Positions 7,729 through 16,548 of a stretch of DNA of 64,000 nt are shown here, one piece after another. The number at the start of each line of letters is the position of its first letter. Position 1 is the first letter of the stretch. This DNA is from Micromonospora parastrephiae (lineage in GTDB: Bacteria > Actinomycetota > Actinomycetes > Mycobacteriales > Micromonosporaceae). Where the stretch lies: NCBI RefSeq assembly GCF_016802865.1, contig NZ_JAEVHM010000001.1, positions 114,122-178,121 on the forward strand, written 5' to 3'. Below the pieces are notes generated by a model. That model worked only from the letters and a program-made list of their open reading frames with translations. It was not told the origin of the DNA and did no database searches. A program made the translations under genes and the position numbers.

Positions 7729-8385
7729 ATGGAGATCCGCACCGTCAACGGACACCGCGCCACCGACCGCGCGGGCGCCGCCGAGGTGCTGGGCCTCTCC
7801 ACCCAGACCATCGGCCTGTACGCCTCGCCCAAACAACGACCCACCACCGGTTTCCCCGCACCCATCGAAACCGAGGATCGGCGCGACTGGTACACCCTCG
7901 ACGACCTCGACGCCTACGCCGAAACCCAGCACCAACGCGCCACCTCACCCCGCCGGGCCCCCGCCTGGCTACGCGATGGCCACCCCGACGAGCTGCTTGC
8001 CGCCACCACCTTCCGCGCGGCCGCCAAGGTCTCGCAGGGCACCTGGAAGCGATACGTCCAGCTCTCCCGACCGGACTGGGACGCCGGCACCGACGGCTAC
8101 CTACCCAAGCCCGACGACGAAGAGGACTACCGCGGCACCGGCAAGCTGTACTCCTGGACCCGCCACCGCATGATCCACTGGCTCGACAACCGCACCGGCG
8201 AACGCCACGGCGCCGGCCGTAAACCCGGCCCTACCCCCACCGTCGACGACGCAATCGCCGCCATCCACGCCGCAGACACCAAGATGACCGGCGCGACACT
8301 CGCCCAAGCCCTCGGCGTCAACCTCCGGTCAGCGCAGCGGCTCCTACGGCTGGCCCGCGAACGCCTCGCCGCCACACAACGCTAG
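7729..8385 (+). CDS. Modular regulator, paralogue of the 1554 gene with a different C-terminal HTH
   Basis: The 218-residue protein starts at ATG 7729. Its first 160 residues parallel the protein at 1554: TDRAGAAEV..., a QTIGLYASPK loop, then HPDELLAATTFRAAAKVSQG and TWKRYVQLS...DGYLPKPD. Instead of a GntR winged helix, the C-terminus is a short helix-turn-helix (TGATLAQALGVNLRSAQRLL). It is probably a DNA-binding regulator. The shared front end may sense a ligand or dimerise while the swapped end sets DNA specificity; this is inference. Confidence 0.75.
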   Translation: MEIRTVNGHRATDRAGAAEVLGLSTQTIGLYASPKQRPTTGFPAPIETEDRRDWYTLDDLDAYAETQHQRATSPRRAPAWLRDGHPDELLAATTFRAAAKVSQGTWKRYVQLSRPDWDAGTDGYLPKPDDEEDYRGTGKLYSWTRHRMIHWLDNRTGERHGAGRKPGPTPTVDDAIAAIHAADTKMTGATLAQALGVNLRSAQRLLRLARERLAATQR

Positions 8386-9109
8386 CCGGCCAGGCCAGGC
8401 GAAGCCACGACCCGGTCGAGCTCTCCCCCTGGCCCTCCAACCTGGCGCCACATCCACACCCGCACGGCACCAGGAACAGTGCGCATCACATCACGCACGC
8501 GCCGGCAGCACTGGCAACGCGACGGCCTCCGCGATCGGCCTCCCCGCAAGCGCGAACAACCGATACGAACGCCCAGTCGCCGATTCGCAACCACACCCCA
8601 AATAGTGTATGATTAGAGTGTAAGCAGTTAGCGCGCAGCGACCTGAACGGAGACCCCTCCACCCATCCGCAACGACCAGACGACCGCATGACAGAAGACC
8701 GTTTCAGCTACCGGCCGCACGCACGCAGCGCCGACCGCAGCGAGGGCGCGGACCCTCTCCGCAGCCGACGCAGCACCTGCCCGCGCCCGACAGTGCGTGC
8801 CGGTCGAGCTGCCGCTCAGCCGCGGAGCTGGCACCGGACAGGTATGCGGTCACCGCCGATGTCGAACCAACCGATCCACGTGCCCGACTACGGAGCCGGC
8901 CGGACGGGCCAATGAAGATCCACGACCCGCCTTGCAGACCCTTCGCAGTGCTGCATGATTATAGGTCTTCGGCACTGCTAACACCCCCCGCATGGCGGCG
9001 ATGCCGGACCCCACCAGCGTCGCTCACCCACCTGGCAAAGGACGTGACCGGCCGCCGCCTCTCACCCGCAGTCGCGCATCAGCCACCAGATCACCGAGGT
9101 GTTCCCCCT
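8386..9109. other. Low-information region with two promoter-motif copies
   Basis: This 724-bp stretch has no well-supported gene. It contains a divergent motif copy (AATAGTGTATGATTAGAG, 8601-8618) and a closer copy (8946-8964). A 75-codon frame from ATG 8688 to 8915 follows the first motif, but its composition is Arg/Pro-rich and random-looking, so I do not call it. It may be a degraded cassette whose promoter survives. Confidence 0.5.
8946..8964 (+). promoter_or_regulatory. Shared promoter-like motif, copy 4
   Basis: CAGTGCTGCATGATTATAG differs from copy 2 by a single base within the core. It is 146 nt upstream of the gene at 9110, the longest leader of the set. Confidence 0.55.
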
Positions 9110-9655
9110 ATGACCAGCCAGATCCACGACGATCGTGGCCCCACCCATCAGAGACCCGGCGCGGCCGTCACCGCGATCCGCAAGAACGACCGCATCACGA
9201 TCCTCGACGCGAACACCGAGTACGCCATCGACATCGGCGTAGTCCACCCGCCGCGCCAAGACGGCACCGTCTACGTCTCCGGACGGAGGTTGAACAGCCG
9301 AGGCAAGCCGTACGCCACCTCGGCGATCGGATTGCACCTCGCCGGGCCGGCCGGTGACACCTGGGACTGGTACCACCTGCGTAAGCCCGTCCGGACCGAA
9401 CGCACCGGCCGCCGCCGGATGATCATGGCCGAGGGCGACGGCAGCGCCGTGTACCGGACTGCTCGGCACTTCAACGCTAGCGCCACGATCACCGTCGCTC
9501 CCGACGCGAAGACGCAACCCGACATCTTCCTGCACCCGCGGCTCACGCTCACCGTCCACCCGGACGGCCAGTGGACGGTCGAACGGCGAGACCACGCAGG
9601 CGTCGGCGCCGAGCTGGTCATGCTGGCCACCGGTCACGTGGACGGCCCGCGATGA
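9110..9655 (+). CDS. Hypothetical protein, translationally coupled to the next gene
   Basis: The 181-residue protein starts at ATG 9110 with a weak ACCGAGG site upstream. It is strand-rich (DRITILDANTEYAIDIGVVH, TVYVSGRRLNS, LTLTVHPDGQWTVERRD) and without signal peptide or catalytic signature; a beta-barrel or OB-like fold is possible. Its stop overlaps the ATG of the following gene (ATGA), so the two products are probably made together and may interact. Family not recognised. Confidence 0.65.
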   Translation: MTSQIHDDRGPTHQRPGAAVTAIRKNDRITILDANTEYAIDIGVVHPPRQDGTVYVSGRRLNSRGKPYATSAIGLHLAGPAGDTWDWYHLRKPVRTERTGRRRMIMAEGDGSAVYRTARHFNASATITVAPDAKTQPDIFLHPRLTLTVHPDGQWTVERRDHAGVGAELVMLATGHVDGPR

Positions 9656-10365
9656 TCGACCCCGCTGCTCTGTACCGACACTTCCGGGTCCGCGTGATCG
9701 CCACCAGCGCGATCGTGTGGGTGGCCGCGTGGGACACGCGGTACGACAAGACCGGCACGGGAGTGTGGGACTACCGGCCTTCACCGGCCGGTCACTACTT
9801 CCTCGCCCGGTCGCCGGTCCACACCCACCCGTGGGGATACCCGCTGCGGCTGGACGAGGTAGACCCCCTGCCCAACGGCAAAGGCATCTACCACCCCGAC
9901 TCGCTCATGCACTTCTCGTTGAGCCTTGAGCGCAGCTATCCCGGCTCGTTCCGCGAGTTCTTCGAACATCAGGCCCTCACCATGCCCGACCTGGCACGAA
10001 AAGTCAGCTGGTACGCCGGGGAACGAATGCCGGAGTACGAGGCGCACATGGAGCGCCGGCTGACGCTCGACGAGCAGCCGGATCCGCGTCAGGCGGTCAT
10101 CGCCGAGATGGACGCCTGGGCTGAACGCGACGCGCAGATCGCCGAGAGCGTGTTCGGTGGCCACCTACTTCGCGCTGCCGAGATCGACCAGGTGACGCGG
10201 GGCATGCCCGTGTTCAGCGGCTGCACCAGCGTCTACCTCGCCGAGTGCTATGGCGACCGCGTCCAGCACGTGATGGGCGTCGGCTGGTTCCTCGACCTGC
10301 CCGCCCCTGACGAGCCGGATCCGTGGGGTCCGGTGCTCGACGCGCCACTGCCTGACCAGGACTAA
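9652..10365 (+). CDS. Hypothetical protein, second gene of a coupled pair
   Basis: The 237-residue protein starts at ATG 9652, overlapping the previous stop by four bases. It is rich in Trp and His near the front (IVWVAAWDTRYDK, SPVHTHPWGYPLRLDEVDPL) and has a long helical middle (RKVSWYAGERMPEYEAHMER). No transmembrane segment or known motif is apparent. A perfect 15-bp hairpin follows the stop, so this ends a two-gene transcript driven from the motif at 8946. Function unknown. Confidence 0.65.
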   Translation: MIDPAALYRHFRVRVIATSAIVWVAAWDTRYDKTGTGVWDYRPSPAGHYFLARSPVHTHPWGYPLRLDEVDPLPNGKGIYHPDSLMHFSLSLERSYPGSFREFFEHQALTMPDLARKVSWYAGERMPEYEAHMERRLTLDEQPDPRQAVIAEMDAWAERDAQIAESVFGGHLLRAAEIDQVTRGMPVFSGCTSVYLAECYGDRVQHVMGVGWFLDLPAPDEPDPWGPVLDAPLPDQD

Positions 10366-10373
10366 CCCCCTGA

Positions 10374-10407
10374 GCCGTTGCCCGCGCCGCCCGGCGCGGG
10401 CAACGGC
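10374..10407 (+). terminator. Perfect 15-bp hairpin terminator
   Basis: GCCGTTGCCCGCGCC and its exact complement flank a 4-nt loop (GCCC), 8 nt after the stop at 10365. There is no T-tract, as is common for terminators in high-GC actinobacteria. Confidence 0.75.
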
Positions 10408-10441
10408 CCACCCTCGCCGCGCAAGAAGGGACCACCCATCC

Positions 10442-12913
10442 ATGCGATCCATCGCCGACTTCAAACGAGCTGCCACCCCCGGTAGCCGCTGGATGTGCAT
10501 CAACCGCACCTTTCCGATGGTGTCCGGGCTGCGCACCATCACCGCCGGTAAGACGGTGCTCCACTACGACGCCGTGAAGGCCGACGGGAAGACCGTCCGC
10601 AACGGCCGCCTGGAGTGGCCGAAGTCCACCGAGTGCCGTATCGACGGCGACAGCGTCCACTTCCTGCCCGGAGGATCCGACACCGACCGGATCTCGCACA
10701 CCTGGACGCTGCTGCCCGACGACGCGCCCGCCGAGGCGCTGCGCCCACCGCGCTTCATCGCCGCCCACCCGCTCAACCACGACCACCAGGGCCCGAGCGA
10801 CACCCCATGGTGCATCTTCGACACCGAACGCGCCCGGGTGGTCAGCACCGCCGGACCGGACGCCGACGGTGACGGTGACGGCGCCTACTTCGCGACCCAA
10901 GCCGATGCCGAGACAGCGATTGCGAAGCTCGCCCCGCCGGCTGACCCGGAGGGCACCACGGCCCACGGGTGGGGCGTTACCCCGCCGGCCGGCGATTGGG
11001 CGTACGAGGTCGACGACCCGGGGGTGGTTTACGGGGCGGGCCCGTGGCCGTTCCACTGGGAGGGGCGGCTGGCCAGCGTCCGGCTCGCCCCGAACACCGC
11101 CTACCAGTCGTGGAGCCACGAATACGTCACCGTGTGGCCCGGTCACGTCGCCGACCAGGCCAGCACGGATCTGAATCTGTACGTCCGGAAACAGGGCATG
11201 AACGCGATGATTTGGCGCTGCCACGGTGTCACGTTCGACCTGCTGGCGGGCACCTTCACCGTGCCGGACCGGTGCCCGCCCTCGCTGCGGGGGCAGGCTG
11301 AGGCGAAGGCACAGCGGATCCTTGACCTGATCGTCACGGCAAGGGCGGAACGCGACATGTACGTGCGGCCGTGGACTGCCCACGATCGGTACAACGCCGA
11401 GCAGGCCGCGCAGAACGGTAAAGAGCCGTGCGGCCGGGAGCGGCGCGAGCAGCCGCTGCCGGTAGCCGACCGCAGCCTCCCGACCGAGGTGCACACGGTG
11501 CGGCAGGGCGATGACTTCTGGCAGCGGGTCGGCCCGGACGAGTGGCTGAGCGCTTGCCGCGCCGGAGTGGGGCCGCGGCCGTGCTTCCACCGAGCCGACA
11601 CCCCCACGATGCTCCTGTTCGGCCCGGCCACCACCGTGCCGAGCTGGCCGGTTGACGAGTTGCAGCGCATCGCCGCTGCGCTGGTCGGACAGCAGGTGAC
11701 CATCCGTGCAGGAATCCCCGGCACCGGCGGCACGGTGCTGCACGTGCAGCAAGCCGAGGGTGGGTTCCTTTACGGGAAGGTCGAGCGTCCGGCACGCTGG
11801 GCGACCGGTTACCCCCTGGTCGCGGTGCACCTGACCGAAACCGGGCTGCTGCCCGACCGGCCACGCCCCGGTATGACCGACCGGGCCGGGCAGCCGATCG
11901 CCGTCGGCGACCTGGTCAACGAGTACACCAGCGGCCGGATCGGACCCGAGCCGGCAGGATGGCTCGTCGGCACGGTCCGGGTCGTCGCGGTGAACGAGCC
12001 CGAGGGGGTGCTCTTCACCGACCGGTACGCCGGCCGCGGCCTGGCCGAGGCGGTCGCGTTCCCCGCCGACGTCGAGCGCGTCGACCAGGCGGCCGCCGCC
12101 AAGTCGCAGGTGCAGATCGTCAGCAACGGCGTCACGGCGCCGCTGGTGCGGATCACGAAGACCGAGGCCCGCAAGCGGTGGGCCGCGAACGATTACGTGG
12201 CCGTCACCAACGACCGGTACGACGACGGGCACCCCGGTTTCGCGATGCTGCCCAGCGCGATGCTGGAGGACTTCCCGACGTTCGACGCGATGGTCGCCGC
12301 GTCCGTCGACGGGCGCCGCCCGTCGGCGCTGCACTTCTCGAAGCCCGACCCGGCCGTGCTCGACGGGGACGGCCTGGCGCTTGAAGCGAAGCGGGTCGTC
12401 CGGCAGTTCCAGCGGTACACCTCGGAGCAACGTGCGGACCGTGCAGCCTCGCGCGGGCTCGGGCACCGGCAGAAGGCGGCGCTCGGGGAGTGGTTCTACA
12501 CGCACCCCGACCTGCCCGGCCTGGCGTTCGACAGCCGCAAGCGGGCCGCCGAGATCGCCCACAAGAAGAAGCTCGGCCAGCAGCCGGCAACGGGCGTGCA
12601 GGTGGTGTCCGGGCCGCACGCGCCCTCACCGACGGTTCGGCACTGCGACGTCGGCGGTGAGGCGTTGCCCGGCAACGCGCGGTGGTGGCTCGTGACGGCA
12701 CCCGGCCGGGGATGGGAAGCCAACCACGGCGCTTCCTGCGCCACCCACATCAGCCTGACCGACGCAGCGTCCGCCGCCGAACCCGCGGCACGCAGCCCTC
12801 ACGGCGACGCCGCAGCCGCCGCCGCAGCCGGACAGGCGGCCGACGACGAAATGCAGGACCCGCGGGGGCAGCTGCTCGACCAGATGGCGCTGGACCTACC
12901 CGCCCAGAGCTGA
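10442..12913 (+). CDS. Large mosaic protein built of repeated modules (823 aa)
   Basis: It starts at ATG 10442. Four modules are shared with the 296-aa protein at 19578: the N-terminus (MRSIADFKRAA...CINRT); a Trp/His module (about residues 345-440, with WQRVGPDEWLS and a TMLLFG segment); a GGTVLHVQQAEGGFLYGKVE segment; and a pair, GVLFTDRYAGRGLAEAVAFP followed by RITKTEARKRW...FPTFDAMV (about 515-640). The order differs between the two proteins. The unique C-terminus is charged, with an Ala-rich tail. No catalytic motif is obvious. It precedes the PP-loop/Mom-like pair by 82 nt and may be co-transcribed. Role unknown; the modules may be recognition or scaffold units. Confidence 0.75.
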   Translation: MRSIADFKRAATPGSRWMCINRTFPMVSGLRTITAGKTVLHYDAVKADGKTVRNGRLEWPKSTECRIDGDSVHFLPGGSDTDRISHTWTLLPDDAPAEALRPPRFIAAHPLNHDHQGPSDTPWCIFDTERARVVSTAGPDADGDGDGAYFATQADAETAIAKLAPPADPEGTTAHGWGVTPPAGDWAYEVDDPGVVYGAGPWPFHWEGRLASVRLAPNTAYQSWSHEYVTVWPGHVADQASTDLNLYVRKQGMNAMIWRCHGVTFDLLAGTFTVPDRCPPSLRGQAEAKAQRILDLIVTARAERDMYVRPWTAHDRYNAEQAAQNGKEPCGRERREQPLPVADRSLPTEVHTVRQGDDFWQRVGPDEWLSACRAGVGPRPCFHRADTPTMLLFGPATTVPSWPVDELQRIAAALVGQQVTIRAGIPGTGGTVLHVQQAEGGFLYGKVERPARWATGYPLVAVHLTETGLLPDRPRPGMTDRAGQPIAVGDLVNEYTSGRIGPEPAGWLVGTVRVVAVNEPEGVLFTDRYAGRGLAEAVAFPADVERVDQAAAAKSQVQIVSNGVTAPLVRITKTEARKRWAANDYVAVTNDRYDDGHPGFAMLPSAMLEDFPTFDAMVAASVDGRRPSALHFSKPDPAVLDGDGLALEAKRVVRQFQRYTSEQRADRAASRGLGHRQKAALGEWFYTHPDLPGLAFDSRKRAAEIAHKKKLGQQPATGVQVVSGPHAPSPTVRHCDVGGEALPGNARWWLVTAPGRGWEANHGASCATHISLTDAASAAEPAARSPHGDAAAAAAAGQAADDEMQDPRGQLLDQMALDLPAQS

Positions 12914-12995
12914 CCCACCCGGGCGCCCGCGCCAAGGCACTGGCACGGGCCGCCCCCAGCACCACCGGTTCCCCACTTGATCGGAAGGACGCACC

Positions 12996-13892
12996 GTGCA
13001 GCGCAGTAAGTACCCGGTCCCGCCGACCACCGACGACTACCTCGTGCCCCGAGACACTGACCCCGACCTGACCGAGTGCGACGGGATCGTCGCCAACCAT
13101 TCTGGCGGCAAAGATGGGCTGGCCACCGTCATCGTCACCGCAGCCCGGGCCAAGGCCGCCGGGGTGCTGGACCGCGTGGTCGTCCAGTACAACGACCTCG
13201 GCCGGGTGGTGTGGCCCAGCACCCGACAGGCCGACGCGGAACTCGCCGCCGCCGGCGTCACGCCGTGGCTTGTCGACGCGTTCGGGGACCGACCCGGCTG
13301 CCGGGACCTCGCCAAGGCGCACGCCGAGCACTTCGGGCTCCGGTTCGAGGTGCGCAGCAAGGACGGCCACGACCTGCTCGACGAGGTACAGCGGCGCGGG
13401 CAGTTCCCCGACGCGGCGCGCCGCTGGTGCACGGCGCGGCAGAAGCGCGAGCCGGGGCAGAAGTTCCTCACCGAGCTGACCCGCGAGCTGAACCTGGACC
13501 GGCCCGCGCGGATCCTCTACGTCTTCGGATTCCGTGCGCAGGAGTCGCCGAGCAGGGCGAAGAGGATCCCGTACGCGCTCAACACCGCGGCGTCGAACAA
13601 GACCCGCCGGCACGTCTGGGACTGGTACCCGGTGCACCACTGGACCGAAGAACAGGTGTGGGCGCAGATCCGGGAGTCCGGGCTGCCCTGGGCGTGGCCG
13701 TACGACGCCGGCATGAGCCGCCTGTCCTGTTCGCTGTGCGTACTCGGCTCGAAGAAGGACCTCCTCACCGCCGTACGGCTGCGCCCGGGGCTGGCTCGCG
13801 AGTACGCCCGGGTCGAGGCGGAGACCGGACACTCGTTCCAGCAGGCGCGCACAATCGCGTCGGTGCTCGCCGAAGCCGGGGTGAGCCGATGA
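12996..13892 (+). CDS. PAPS-reductase-like PP-loop ATP pyrophosphatase
   Basis: The protein (298 aa, GTG 12996, AGGAC upstream) carries the PP-loop SGGKD at about residue 36, which binds ATP in the PAPS reductase/DndC-type superfamily. Downstream lie RRWCTARQKR, FGFRAQESPSR and a CSLC motif, all typical of the phage and mobile-element branch of the family. True sulfate-assimilation enzymes sit beside cys genes; here the partner is a Mom-like protein whose ATG overlaps this stop (ATGA). The likely role is activating or transferring a sulfur or other group for nucleic-acid modification, inferred from context. Confidence 0.8.
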   Translation: MQRSKYPVPPTTDDYLVPRDTDPDLTECDGIVANHSGGKDGLATVIVTAARAKAAGVLDRVVVQYNDLGRVVWPSTRQADAELAAAGVTPWLVDAFGDRPGCRDLAKAHAEHFGLRFEVRSKDGHDLLDEVQRRGQFPDAARRWCTARQKREPGQKFLTELTRELNLDRPARILYVFGFRAQESPSRAKRIPYALNTAASNKTRRHVWDWYPVHHWTEEQVWAQIRESGLPWAWPYDAGMSRLSCSLCVLGSKKDLLTAVRLRPGLAREYARVEAETGHSFQQARTIASVLAEAGVSR

Positions 13893-14821
13893 CGCAGCTC
13901 GCCCTCCTCGGTCGGGACATGCTGCCCGAGGCCCCTACGTTGTCGCCCTGGTGCTTGCGCTCCGAGATCGGGCACCGTCAGAAGTGGCAGCTCGCCCGCC
14001 CGGGTGAAGAGTTCGACGCCAGCAATTACACCGTCGAGCGGATCAAACGCGACGTCGCCGCCGGCTTTGTGATTCCCCGGCACTACGCCGGCTCCCACGT
14101 TGTCTGCTGGCAATCCTTCGGCCTCTACCGCGCCCACAAGCTGGTCGGGGTGGCGTCGTACTGCGTGACGAGCAAGAAGGCGCTGACCCACGCGTTCCCT
14201 GAACTCGAACCCGGCGATGAGGCGTTGGAGCTGGGCAGGCTGGTGGTGGCGGACCCCGAGCCCGGGAACACGGAAACCTGGTTCCTCGCCCGCTGCGAGG
14301 AGATGTTGCTCGCCTCCGGCGTGCACGCGGTCCTGTCGTTCGCCGACCCGGTGCCGCGCCTCGACGCCGACGGCGTGATCAAATTCAAGAGCCACGTCGG
14401 GTTCGTGTACCAGGGCGGCAACTTCTTCATCGCCGGCCGCAGCGCCAGACGCACACTCTGGCTCCTGCCCAACGGCACGGTCCTCAACGGGATCACAATG
14501 CAGAAGATCCGCCAGCAGGACGCGGGCCACGAGGCCGCCGAGAAATTACTCATCTCGCTCGGGGCGCAGCCGATCCGGGCCGGACAGGATCCCGCCGCAT
14601 GGCTGCGCGAAGTCCGCGACGACCCGGCAGCCGGGATTCGACTACTGCGCCACGGCGGTTGCCACCGCTACGTCAAACCGCTCGGCCGCACGAAGCGCGA
14701 CCGCAAGCAGATCAAGATCAATCGGAAGTTGCGCCCGGACTGGGCCAAGCTCGCCAAGAACGCTCCACTGCCGTTCGGCCCCTACCCCAAGCAGCCCGAC
14801 GCGCTTGCACTGGCGGCATGA
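13889..14821 (+). CDS. Mom-like GNAT-fold DNA modification protein
   Basis: The protein has 310 residues from ATG 13889, coupled to the PP-loop gene. The middle matches the pattern of phage Mu Mom and its relatives: ELGRLVV (114-120), NTETWFL (127-133), a hydrophobic strand ending SFADP (150-154) and HVGFVYQ (169-175). Mom modifies adenine in DNA and thereby blocks many restriction enzymes; relatives are GNAT-fold proteins. The C-terminal 100 residues are basic (GRTKRDRKQIKINRKLR), suited to DNA contact. The probable role is protecting the element from host restriction, in concert with the preceding gene. The identification is by motif only. Confidence 0.7.
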   Translation: MTQLALLGRDMLPEAPTLSPWCLRSEIGHRQKWQLARPGEEFDASNYTVERIKRDVAAGFVIPRHYAGSHVVCWQSFGLYRAHKLVGVASYCVTSKKALTHAFPELEPGDEALELGRLVVADPEPGNTETWFLARCEEMLLASGVHAVLSFADPVPRLDADGVIKFKSHVGFVYQGGNFFIAGRSARRTLWLLPNGTVLNGITMQKIRQQDAGHEAAEKLLISLGAQPIRAGQDPAAWLREVRDDPAAGIRLLRHGGCHRYVKPLGRTKRDRKQIKINRKLRPDWAKLAKNAPLPFGPYPKQPDALALAA

Positions 14822-14940
14822 GCGCCCCGCGCGCCGGGGCGGACACGCCCCGCACCACAGACGCAGGTGCGGTCGGTGGATCACGTCGACGCCACGCCAC
14901 GCGGGTCGGGCAGGGGGCACCCGCACTTCACACCGCCGCT

Positions 14941-14960
14941 CCAATGCTGTATGATTGTAG
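14941..14960 (+). promoter_or_regulatory. Shared promoter-like motif, copy 5
   Basis: CCAATGCTGTATGATTGTAG keeps the TATGAT hexamer and lies 59 nt before the start at 15019. Confidence 0.55.
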
Positions 14961-15018
14961 TAGAACGGCGAGGTTGGCAGCCCTCGCCCTCCACCAACAA
15001 CCTGGAGGTCCCACGACC

Positions 15019-15588
15019 ATGCTGTCCGCGGCAACCGCGCGCGCCATCGGCGAAGCCCTCATCGACACCGAACGCGCAGCCGAACAAGCCGGATGGGACG
15101 CCCCGCCCCAGTTGCTCGCCATGTTCATCCGACCCGGCACCACCATCGAGATCGCCCCAGTCCCCCTGCACCCGGCGACCTGGCGCGACAGCAACCCCGC
15201 ACAGACCGGCCCGTACATCCCGGCCACCGCCATCCTGGACGCGCTCACCGCCTACTTCACCGCCACCCGGACGCCGGACTGGCTGCGCACGTGGCTGCGC
15301 GACGAAGGCCGGACGCCCGTCGGCTTCGCGTTCCTCTGCGAGGGATGGTCAAGCCCCCGCACCGCCGGCTACCGCCACGGCGGGATCCGACTGTTCCCGT
15401 ACTACGAGGACGACATGGTGCGAAGCCTGAGCGCGTTCGACACCGACGGCCGCTACTACCACGTGCTTCGACGGCGGGGGGCCGATACCGCGTCGGCGAG
15501 CACCGACGACGACCCGGCGCCGCTGATCCGGCAGACCATGCTCGGATCCTGCCTCTACCGACTGCGGCACCTCGCCTTGCCCGCGTAG
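15019..15588 (+). CDS. Hypothetical protein
   Basis: The 189-residue protein starts at ATG 15019, with CTGGAGG 11 nt upstream. The N-terminal part is helical (ARAIGEALIDTERAAEQAGW), followed by a strand-rich section with aromatic clusters (TPVGFAFLCEGWSS). The layout, an N-terminal helix then a phrase such as PPQLLAMF, is frequent among uncharacterised actinobacterial plasmid proteins, but I cannot name the family. It is a single-gene unit: motif copy 5 precedes it and a hairpin follows. Confidence 0.65.
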   Translation: MLSAATARAIGEALIDTERAAEQAGWDAPPQLLAMFIRPGTTIEIAPVPLHPATWRDSNPAQTGPYIPATAILDALTAYFTATRTPDWLRTWLRDEGRTPVGFAFLCEGWSSPRTAGYRHGGIRLFPYYEDDMVRSLSAFDTDGRYYHVLRRRGADTASASTDDDPAPLIRQTMLGSCLYRLRHLALPA

Positions 15589-15616
15589 CCGACGCCCGAC
15601 AGCACGGACCGCCCGT

Positions 15617-15649
15617 GCCCCGTCCACCGCCTCCGCCGAGGGACGGGGC
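15617..15649 (+). terminator. Hairpin terminator
   Basis: GCCCCGTCC at 15617-15625 pairs with GGACGGGGC at 15641-15649 across a 15-nt loop, 29 nt after the preceding stop. Confidence 0.55.
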
Positions 15650-15728
15650 CGGCCGGAGCCCTCCAACCAGTGGGCCGCGCCAGCCCTGAGACGACGCGGC
15701 CACGGCTCACACAGAACGGCAGCGCACC

Positions 15729-16037
15729 ATGTCCGACAACAAAGTCTGGAGCGCCGCCTACGGCGCGCCCGTCGTCTACGGGCCCGACGATCCGTGGTGG
15801 CACGACCAGCAGGGCGACGACGACGAACCGAACCCGAGTCACAGCACCGCGGTGGTGCTCGGAGACATCTGCAACGCCGGCGGCGTCGTCCTGTACGACA
15901 CCCCCGCCGCTCTTCGCCGCTACCTCCACGACGCCTTGCGACTCATCGACCTGGCAGAGACGACACCACCACCTACCGGGGTCATCAACGGCAGCGACGA
16001 CCAGCCAACCGTCACCGACAAAGAGCCCCAGCCCTGA
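15729..16037 (+). CDS. Small acidic hypothetical protein
   Basis: This 102-residue, strongly acidic protein starts at ATG 15729. It has a Trp- and Asp-rich front (DPWWHDQQGDDDEPN) and a short helix (AALRRYLHDALRLIDLAE). An acidic surface of this kind is seen in DNA-mimic anti-restriction proteins, but length and charge alone do not prove it. The next, frame-disrupted gene begins 18 nt downstream. Family not recognised. Confidence 0.55.
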   Translation: MSDNKVWSAAYGAPVVYGPDDPWWHDQQGDDDEPNPSHSTAVVLGDICNAGGVVLYDTPAALRRYLHDALRLIDLAETTPPPTGVINGSDDQPTVTDKEPQP

Positions 16038-16054
16038 CGAGCCAGAGGACGCCC

Positions 16055-16467
16055 CGTGCCTGAGCGCCGGCCCCTGTACCCCGACATCGATCAACGAGAC
16101 GACTGAATACCCCATCCGAATCCTGCGCGCCGCCGACAACAAAAATCCCGCCGGAATCGTCCTCTTCGAAGGCCTCACCCGCTTCCGACTGACGCCACTA
16201 CCCCGAGTCCGCAGCATCCCCGGACCCCGGTACGAAGTCACACCACTCGCCTACGACCGTGACCAGGGCTGGCAGTTCCCCACCGACTACCACAACGGCA
16301 GCGAAATGATCCACGACTGCCGTGACATCATCTGCATATTCCTCGACCGCTACCGCGACCCGAGCAAGCCGTACGGCCCAGACGGACCCACCGCCCGCGA
16401 AGCCCTAGAGATGAGCGTGGACACCTTCCTCCTACAGAACGGACTCAACGGCATCGAGTGGCAATAG
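16055..16467 (+). pseudogene. Frameshifted hypothetical gene
   Basis: A GTG at 16055 with GAGGAC just upstream opens a 16-residue frame (MPERRPLYPDIDQRDD) that stops at 16103-16105. Good coding sequence resumes in the neighbouring frame from there (EYPIRILRAADNKNPAG through GLNGIEWQ, stop at 16467). No acceptable start exists in that second frame before ATG 16306. One base change near 16100 would join the two into a protein of about 136 residues. I read this as a recent frameshift or a sequencing error; function unknown. Confidence 0.5.
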
Positions 16468-16548
16468 CAGCGAGCAGCGCCGCGCCGGCAGACACGGAAT
16501 CAAGCAGCAGCGTCTTCAGCGCGCAAAACCACAACCCCTGCTATTCCT

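Noticed and set aside
8688..8915. 75-codon frame after a divergent promoter motif
   Set aside because: Ribosome binding site is weak and the product is Arg/Pro-rich without structure; not enough to call.
10214..12619. 801-codon minus-strand open frame opposite the 823-aa gene
   Set aside because: It is the antisense of a gene with good ribosome binding site and paralogues; its product is Arg/Gly-rich with no motif, a common shadow in high-GC DNA.
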